NCBI RefSeq assembly: GCF_041358175.1
Contig: NZ_JBGKBE010000001.1
Span: forward strand, 434,001-498,000
Direction: 5' to 3'
Origin: Muriicola sp041358175
GTDB taxonomy: Bacteria; Bacteroidota; Bacteroidia; Flavobacteriales; Flavobacteriaceae
Length of the DNA: 64,000 bases
The notes beneath the pieces are model-generated. The model was given only the letters and a program-made list of their open reading frames with translations. It had not been told where the DNA came from and ran no database searches. The position numbers were made by a program, and so were the translations under genes. Below are positions 58,529-64,000 of the stretch, in pieces; the stretch's first letter is position 1; each line of letters opens with the position of its first letter.

Positions 58529-60340
58529 ATGTGTGGAATTACAGGGATTTATTTAAAAAACAATGATCCATTGATATCGAATCGTATCCAGAAGATGACG
58601 GACTCGATAGAGCATAGAGGTCCAGATGCTGACGGTATATACGTGGATGGAAAAATCGCCTTAGGTCATCGTCGTTTGAGTATTATTGACACCAGGGATA
58701 TTGCGAATCAACCAATGACTTCAGCAAATGAAGAGTGGGTTTTGATTTTTAACGGAGAGATATACAATTTTCAAGAGATCCAAAAAGACCTATCATACTC
58801 TTTTAAGACAACCTCAGATACTGAGGTAATATTAGCTGCGGTTAGCGAGAAAGGGATCGACTGGTTCTTAAATCGGGCTAATGGAATGTTCTCAATTGCT
58901 TTGTATAATAAAGCCACTGGCAATCTATACCTAGTGAGGGACCGTATGGGTATTAAACCACTGTATTATTATAGTAGTAAAGATAAAATTGTATTTGCAT
59001 CAGAGATAAAAGCGATATTATCCAGTGGTTTGGTTGATGCCAGCTTTAATGAAGCTGCAGTTGACGAATACCTTGCTAATCGTTATGTAAGGCATCCATA
59101 TACTTTTTTTAAAGATATTTTTCAGGTTAAACCTGGCTCTTACGTCGTAATTAAGCCCAATTTACGACCAGAATCAATTTGCTTCTGGGAATTGCCGGAG
59201 GAATTTAATGTAGCTTCTGAATATAATGAAGAAGAGATTGCAAACAGGTTTGAAGAGGAATTGATCAAAGCAATTAAATATCGATTAATTGCCGATGTTC
59301 CTTTGGGTACATATCTAAGCGGAGGGGTCGATTCTAGTTTGATTACAGCAATTACTGCCCTTAATAAAAAAGAGACTGTAAACACTTACACCATTGGATT
59401 TAAAGAGCTCAACGAGTTTGAGTATGCCCGAATGATTGCTGATCAGTATAAGACATGCCACCATGAAATACTGATGGAGAAGGAAGATTATATGAAGCAA
59501 TGGGACCGTTTAATTTCATTTAAGGATTCACCATTAGGAGTACCCAATGAAATACCATTGGCTATAATGTCCTCAAAATTGAAGGAAAAGATTACGGTAG
59601 TGCTATCAGGGGAAGGTGCAGATGAGCTACTTGGGGGATACGGCAGGATCTTCAGGCTGCCTTTTGATTGCGGAGATATTGATTCAAAATCGTTTTATGA
59701 ACGATTCATTTCCTACTACGAATACGTGCCTAGAAAAATGAGAGACGACTTAATCAACACTCCAACAGACTATAGAACGGAGTTTGATCGTCTGCTGCAA
59801 GATCAGTTTCAAGGCAGATCCAATGAAGAAAATGTATTTAGGTTTTTTCACAATTATCACGTAAAAGGACTTCTTCGAAGGGTTGATATGACAACTATGC
59901 AAACTGCTGTGGAAGGAAGGGTGCCATTTTTGGATCATAACTTGATCGAATTCTCCTATAAACATGTTCCTTATGATTTAAAATTGAGATGGAAAAATGA
60001 TAGCGCGAGACAATTGGCTATAAATCAAAAAGCAAATCAGTATAGTGAAGTGCTAGATATCCCGAAATATTTACTTAGGAAGCTTTCATATAAGTATTTA
60101 CCTAAAGAAGTTATTGAAAGAAAAAAAGTGGGCTTTCCTGTACCTTTAACCCATTGGTTTGAAAACCTCGAGGAGATAGCAAGAGAAAAGCTTAAAGACT
60201 CCTCCTGGTTGAAACCCGGAGTTATTGATGATCTTATTGACCAGAGTAAAACAGAAAGCAGAGCCGGTCAGATTCTTTGGATGTTTATTAACATAGAAAT
60301 TTTCAGGGAGAAGTATTTTACTAAGAACTGGAGATGGTAA
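58529..60340 (+). CDS. asnB: Asparagine synthase-type glutamine amidotransferase
   Basis: Glutamine-dependent amidotransferase of the AsnB family. In polysaccharide loci such proteins often amidate a uronic acid or another sugar carboxylate instead of free aspartate. The 603 residues begin with the Ntn nucleophile Cys2 (MCGITGIYLKN), followed by SIEHRGPDADGIYVDGKIAL and LIFNGEIYNF. The synthetase half has YLSGGVDSSLITAI (PPi loop, about residue 264) and LSGEGADELLGGYGR (about 356). Complete and intact. The 134-bp gap upstream shows no recognised promoter. Substrate uncertain; asparagine synthesis remains possible. Confidence 0.87.
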   Translation: MCGITGIYLKNNDPLISNRIQKMTDSIEHRGPDADGIYVDGKIALGHRRLSIIDTRDIANQPMTSANEEWVLIFNGEIYNFQEIQKDLSYSFKTTSDTEVILAAVSEKGIDWFLNRANGMFSIALYNKATGNLYLVRDRMGIKPLYYYSSKDKIVFASEIKAILSSGLVDASFNEAAVDEYLANRYVRHPYTFFKDIFQVKPGSYVVIKPNLRPESICFWELPEEFNVASEYNEEEIANRFEEELIKAIKYRLIADVPLGTYLSGGVDSSLITAITALNKKETVNTYTIGFKELNEFEYARMIADQYKTCHHEILMEKEDYMKQWDRLISFKDSPLGVPNEIPLAIMSSKLKEKITVVLSGEGADELLGGYGRIFRLPFDCGDIDSKSFYERFISYYEYVPRKMRDDLINTPTDYRTEFDRLLQDQFQGRSNEENVFRFFHNYHVKGLLRRVDMTTMQTAVEGRVPFLDHNLIEFSYKHVPYDLKLRWKNDSARQLAINQKANQYSEVLDIPKYLLRKLSYKYLPKEVIERKKVGFPVPLTHWFENLEEIAREKLKDSSWLKPGVIDDLIDQSKTESRAGQILWMFINIEIFREKYFTKNWRW

Positions 60341-60382
60341 TTTTAATTGTAGTGTATGTATAAGAGAGGCGATGAAAAAATA

Positions 60383-60796
60383 ATGATAGGATATACCTCA
60401 GGCGTTTATGACTTATTCCATATAGGTCACTTAAATTTATTGAAAAATGCCAAGGGTTTATGCGACAAATTAATCGTGGGAGTAACTAGTGATGAACTGG
60501 TCTCTTACAAAAAGAAAAAGGCAGTAATACCCCATCTTGAGCGCATGGAGATTGTTAGAAATATCAAATACGTAGATGCGGTAGTTCCACAAAATGACAT
60601 GGATAAATTTACCATGTGGGAAAGACTAAAGTTCGATATAATGTTTGTAGGAGACGATTGGTTTAAAACCGATAAATGGGAAGAATTAGACCAGAAATTC
60701 AAAGAGGTTGGCGTGAAAATCGTCTATTTTCCTTACACCAAAGGAACTTCCTCAACTCTAATCAATGAGACTCTAAAAAAACTGAGGCATCCCTGA
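60383..60796 (+). CDS. TagD-like cytidylyltransferase (glycerol-3-phosphate cytidylyltransferase family)
   Basis: Predicted to join CTP to a polyol phosphate, forming a CDP-alcohol such as CDP-glycerol. The 137 residues from the chosen ATG start with IGYTSGVYDLFHIGHLNLL, containing the HxGH motif. Then come LIVGVTSDELVSYKKKKAVI, ERMEIVRNIKYVDAVVP and VGDDWFKTDKW, and YTKGTSSTLINETL in place of the usual RTEGISTT loop. An ATG nine codons upstream (60356) is possible but outside the conserved start. The CDP-alcohol phosphatidyltransferase gene two positions downstream is an obvious consumer of its product. Confidence 0.83.
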   Translation: MIGYTSGVYDLFHIGHLNLLKNAKGLCDKLIVGVTSDELVSYKKKKAVIPHLERMEIVRNIKYVDAVVPQNDMDKFTMWERLKFDIMFVGDDWFKTDKWEELDQKFKEVGVKIVYFPYTKGTSSTLINETLKKLRHP

Positions 60797-60844
60797 AATT
60801 TAGTACAATACTATCGGAAATTCAATTAGCTGCTAAATACATCG

Positions 60845-62233
60845 GTGAAAATAGAAAAGAAATATCTAAATCTTACAAGCTCCCTGATTTTCAAGGTATT
60901 TCTAAACATCTTTATTGTTTTTTATATCGCCAAGAAAGTTAGTGTCAGTGAATTTGGCAGCTTTACCATCGCCTTTATTTTTTCCGCTATTACTATATTG
61001 TTTTTAGACTACGGATTCAATCTTAGGAGTCTGATTTTATCTGGTTCCAAAGAAGGAAATATAGCTGCGGAACTTTGGAGCATGCTTTATTCTAAAGTCC
61101 TCCTGGTCCTGCTTCTACTTCCAATGGGTATGTTATTCTATTTTATTAGTCCGTATGATGCCTTAACGGATGAGCTTATTTATGTCCTGGTCATTTCCGC
61201 AATACCGAATTCATTTGGGAATTATTTCTTAAATGCTTTTAAGATCAACAATAATTATGCCTTGGAAGCAAGGGGGTATGCTATTCAGTTTTTCACTCTT
61301 ATTATTGTGCTTATTGCATTTGAATATTCAATGGAAACAACTGTTTTCCACTATGCAATAGGACTACTGATTGCAAGAGTTTGTTATTTTTTGTACGGCA
61401 TTGGAGTTTTTACCAAAATGTTTCCAAGGGCCATAGGATGGAATTTCAATCGATCTATAAGCTCCGTAAGAACTGCTACTTCGTTCGCCGTCCATATGAT
61501 TTTAAGCGCTTTGATAATTCACATCGACACCTTTATTCTCTCAGTGCTTTCCGACCTCGAACAAGTAGGCATTTATCAAGCAGGGATGAGAATTGTAATG
61601 GCATCGATGCTCATTGCAGTAATAATAAGCGACGCCTTTATTCCTGAGATTTCCAAGCTAATCAATCAAAAAGGCGAAGCCCATAAAAGGCTCATTAAAC
61701 TCTTTAATTTTATCTCTTTATTCGCTCTGCTGACCGTTATAACCTTATATTTCTACAAGACAACACTAATAACTTTATTGTTTTCTGAAGAATACCTTGT
61801 TTTAGAGAATTCGATTTTTATCATTTTGGCGATCATCGCATTGCGCTATTTTGGTATCGTCCCCGGAATCATTTTAACTTCGTTTGGGCAACAAAGAATA
61901 AGAGCAATAGCAGTAGTGGCTTCTATCCTTGTGAGTATAATTCTCAATCTGATTCTCATCCCTCGCTACGGGATAATAGGAGCATTTACAGCTAGCTTAT
62001 TTGCTCATATTATACTAAATCTTCTTTACCTGGTATTTAGTTCGCGAACAGTCTCATTCTATTCGAAATTCTCCTATAAATTAATTATTGGAGCTTCCAC
62101 TATATGCTTTCTGGCTCAAATCTTTTTTTTCAAGGATAGCCTAGTTTATTTAATTGCCACAATATTTATGAATACCTTGCTTATTGGATTCTTTTTTTTG
62201 AACCAAAAGTCAAAATTTAAAATTTTGTTGTGA
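60845..62233 (+). CDS. Wzx-type oligosaccharide flippase
   Basis: Predicted inner-membrane flippase moving lipid-linked oligosaccharide repeat units to the periplasm. The 462-residue protein is almost entirely hydrophobic, with about 12-14 helices. It has the polysaccharide-biosynthesis pattern near the N-terminus, FIVFYIAKKVSVSEFGSFTI followed by DYGFNLRSLILSG, and the central IHIDTFILSVLSDLEQVGIY typical of the MOP superfamily. The start is GTG (60845) with KIEKKYLNLTSSLIFKVFLN. The sugar unit cannot be deduced. Confidence 0.85.
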   Translation: MKIEKKYLNLTSSLIFKVFLNIFIVFYIAKKVSVSEFGSFTIAFIFSAITILFLDYGFNLRSLILSGSKEGNIAAELWSMLYSKVLLVLLLLPMGMLFYFISPYDALTDELIYVLVISAIPNSFGNYFLNAFKINNNYALEARGYAIQFFTLIIVLIAFEYSMETTVFHYAIGLLIARVCYFLYGIGVFTKMFPRAIGWNFNRSISSVRTATSFAVHMILSALIIHIDTFILSVLSDLEQVGIYQAGMRIVMASMLIAVIISDAFIPEISKLINQKGEAHKRLIKLFNFISLFALLTVITLYFYKTTLITLLFSEEYLVLENSIFIILAIIALRYFGIVPGIILTSFGQQRIRAIAVVASILVSIILNLILIPRYGIIGAFTASLFAHIILNLLYLVFSSRTVSFYSKFSYKLIIGASTICFLAQIFFFKDSLVYLIATIFMNTLLIGFFFLNQKSKFKILL

Positions 62234-62243
62234 TACTGAAGAT

Positions 62244-62939
62244 ATGAAATACCCCTATTCAGAAATAAAGAATAGCTTTCATGCGCGAGAGGCTTGGATA
62301 AATGTGTTTTTCTTTAAATATTTTACTGTACCCCTGACCTATGTAATAACAAACTATACCCGTATTACACCTAATATTATTAGTATTATCTCTCTAATAT
62401 TAGGGCTCGCATCGGCGTATTGTTACTTTGCAGGAATGCCTTTAATGGCGGGAGTACTGTATTTTGTTTCCTATGTATTTGATGCAATAGATGGCAAGGT
62501 GGCGAGGATAACCAAAACGGGAACCCCATATGGAGCTTGGTTTGATATTGCTATCGATCGAGTGAACCTGACATTGATTTCGCTAGCGATTTCCTGGACA
62601 CATTATACCACAAAGGAGGATGTTTCGATTTTGGTTCTTAATCTTATTTTTTTGGCACTTACTTTTATTGGCTCAGAAAGCAGGCATCAAATTGATGTCT
62701 ACAAAAGAAAAATAAATTACCAGGAAAAGAAACAAGTTCAGCCGTCTTCCTACGACAAATGGTGTATGCAAAAAGGCGTGGAAAAAGAACCAATCTCCCT
62801 TCCCGAACTGTTTTTGTTCTTATTAATTGTAGCTCCCCAATTTGGCATAGAAAAAGTCACATTTATAATTGTTATTTTATTCCTGTTGGCGAGGATATTA
62901 AAACAGCAGCTTTTTTGGTTCCATGTTACTAAGAATTGA
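62244..62939 (+). CDS. CDP-alcohol phosphatidyltransferase-family membrane enzyme
   Basis: Transfers an alcohol-phosphate from a CDP-linked donor within the membrane. The 231-residue protein has about six helices and the complete catalytic signature DG-x2-AR-x8-G-x3-D-x3-D, read as DGKVARITKTGTPYGAWFD followed by IAID (about residues 80-103). The helix TPNIISIISLILGLASAYCY precedes it, as in this family. Its position among polysaccharide genes, near a TagD-like cytidylyltransferase, suggests a CDP-polyol donor made locally. Either a special phospholipid or a phospho-polyol on the glycan could result. Its last 17 bases overlap the next gene. Confidence 0.85.
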   Translation: MKYPYSEIKNSFHAREAWINVFFFKYFTVPLTYVITNYTRITPNIISIISLILGLASAYCYFAGMPLMAGVLYFVSYVFDAIDGKVARITKTGTPYGAWFDIAIDRVNLTLISLAISWTHYTTKEDVSILVLNLIFLALTFIGSESRHQIDVYKRKINYQEKKQVQPSSYDKWCMQKGVEKEPISLPELFLFLLIVAPQFGIEKVTFIIVILFLLARILKQQLFWFHVTKN

Positions 62940-64000
62940 TAAGATAGCACTTTCCTTTATAGTCATTTGTTTAATATCAATGGCTTTACCTTACATCTTG
63001 GGTTTGGGAGGTGAAAATGTTTTTATAAAAGACTTTTATGCAAAAAGAATTATGTCCCTTTTTGGGCTGCCTTTCTTCGCATTGATAGTCTTTGTTGTTC
63101 TCAGAAATGGGAACCTGAGAATAAATAGAAAAATCTTATTCTATATTTTTGTCTATTCTGTCATTCTTATTCACTCATTATTTTTAGGAAATCGCACCTC
63201 CTTAATAGGAACGGATGCATTTATTGCGACACTTCCAATAGTATTCTATTTGTGCGTTAATAAAACCGGCTTCAAAATTGATGGTTTTCTCGAAGGCTTT
63301 AACTACTTACTAATTGCCGCCGCAATTTTGGTAATAATGGGTGTGAAACTTCAGTTTTCTTATTTCAGCCTAATAAGTGTTGTCTATTTAATATTTCTCC
63401 TGCGCTGGAATAAGATAGAAATTCTTTTATTGCTGGCCTTACCACTAATATTGGTAGAATCACTTATAGGTAAGAGCGCTCTAATAATGCTCTTTTTCCT
63501 CGTTGCCTATTTTTTCATTTTAGATAGAAATTTGGTGAGCTTTCAAAAAAAAGTATATCTTTTATTAATCCCTAGTTTAGCTTTCTTCTTACTGCTAATT
63601 ATCTTTTGGGAACAAATACAGACCACAGGTTCTTATAGAAACTTTGTATACTTTTTAAGTAACACAGACTTTAGCTCCTTAAGTTTTAAGGACCAATCTA
63701 CAGGACACCGTTTGTTTGAAGCACAAAGGGTATTGGAGGAATACGGTGATGCGGATTTTTGGAAACGGCTATTTGGACATGGTTTTGGTGCAACCATTGA
63801 TCTTTCTGAAACACCTGACGCCACCATTGCCAAAGCCAATGAAAACATTGCAGAAGTTAGGCATATTCACATAGGTATTTTTGCTGTACTTTATAGATAC
63901 GGTATTGTAGGTGTTGGTATTTATATATTCTTCATTTTTAGAATGGCCCGTGCATGTTTTCGAGTCCTAAATAGAACCAATAGTAAGGCACTGGCATTAA
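62923..64000 (+). CDS. Wzy-like O-antigen polymerase/ligase-family protein, 3' end cut by window edge
   Basis: Open from an ATG at 62923 to the right edge, 359 codons, overlapping the preceding gene by 17 bases. The product is hydrophobic with many helices. A periplasmic stretch follows (QTTGSYRNFVYFL, STGHRLFEAQ, FGHGFGATIDL), then the segment EVRHIHIGIFAVLYRYGIVG. The combination of a large loop, a conserved-looking GHGFG and a final HI-x(7)-YRYGIVGVG resembles Wzy polymerases and WaaL-type ligases. Such proteins diverge quickly, so the precise role is inferred from locus context. Confidence 0.68.
   Translation, partial: MLLRIDKIALSFIVICLISMALPYILGLGGENVFIKDFYAKRIMSLFGLPFFALIVFVVLRNGNLRINRKILFYIFVYSVILIHSLFLGNRTSLIGTDAFIATLPIVFYLCVNKTGFKIDGFLEGFNYLLIAAAILVIMGVKLQFSYFSLISVVYLIFLLRWNKIEILLLLALPLILVESLIGKSALIMLFFLVAYFFILDRNLVSFQKKVYLLLIPSLAFFLLLIIFWEQIQTTGSYRNFVYFLSNTDFSSLSFKDQSTGHRLFEAQRVLEEYGDADFWKRLFGHGFGATIDLSETPDATIAKANENIAEVRHIHIGIFAVLYRYGIVGVGIYIFFIFRMARACFRVLNRTNSKALAL

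Overview
The window looks like part of the chromosome of a gliding, probably marine, member of the Flavobacteriaceae (Bacteroidota). The evidence is the set of family markers: a complete sprC-sprD-sprB-sprF-like gliding/type IX secretion (T9SS) operon, type B T9SS C-terminal domains, PorP/SprF and PorE-like OmpA proteins, DUF4175, DUF4837, head-GIN and DUF6909-type proteins, and several upstream TAnnTTTG elements, which are the -7 box of Bacteroidota promoters. No insertion sequence, prophage, integrase or CRISPR array was found.

Layout. Bases 1-1071 hold a cation-diffusion transporter (cut by the left edge) and rpiB on the minus strand. A 605-bp AT-rich divergent gap (1072-1676) follows, carrying a cluster of DnaA-box-like words; it is a candidate replication origin. 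Next come rnr, a head-GIN protein and a LysE-type exporter, then a terminator, tRNA-Cys and a decayed second tRNA-Cys copy. folB follows, then the 18.7-kb minus-strand spr operon (24718 down to 6009), whose sprB-like gene encodes a 4469-residue adhesin. glnS, a possible structured RNA, an SPFH protein, gltX and an AlkB-type hydroxylase occupy 24.9-30.6 kb.

Bases 30.6-43.6 kb form a housekeeping block: DUF4175, ybeY, mnmG, a methyltransferase, an OmpH/Skp-like lipoprotein, a DoxX-like protein, the DNA polymerase III delta' subunit, pgk, a LysM lytic transglycosylase and a DUF4837 lipoprotein. Two perfect 16-bp palindromes identical in form to ParB-binding parS sites flank mnmG, and a degenerate third lies in the delta' gene. 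Together with the candidate origin they suggest an origin-proximal region. Two tandem 56-codon membrane-protein genes, a PorE-like OmpA protein, tatA, a LytM peptidase, a GH3-family enzyme and a DUF6909-type protein fill 43.6-52.1 kb.

From 52.1 kb to the right edge is a surface-polysaccharide locus on the plus strand: a Wzz-like protein, rfbBACD (dTDP-L-rhamnose), gmd-fcl (GDP-L-fucose), an asparagine-synthase-type amidotransferase, a TagD-like cytidylyltransferase, a Wzx-type flippase, a CDP-alcohol phosphatidyltransferase and the start of a Wzy-like polymerase. rfbD has lost its C-terminal end at the junction with gmd, which marks a likely recombination point.

The least expected link is a pair of SPOR-like modules present both in the SprD-like protein of the spr operon and at the N-terminus of the OmpA protein 22 kb away. 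This suggests the two envelope proteins belong to one gliding/secretion assembly.
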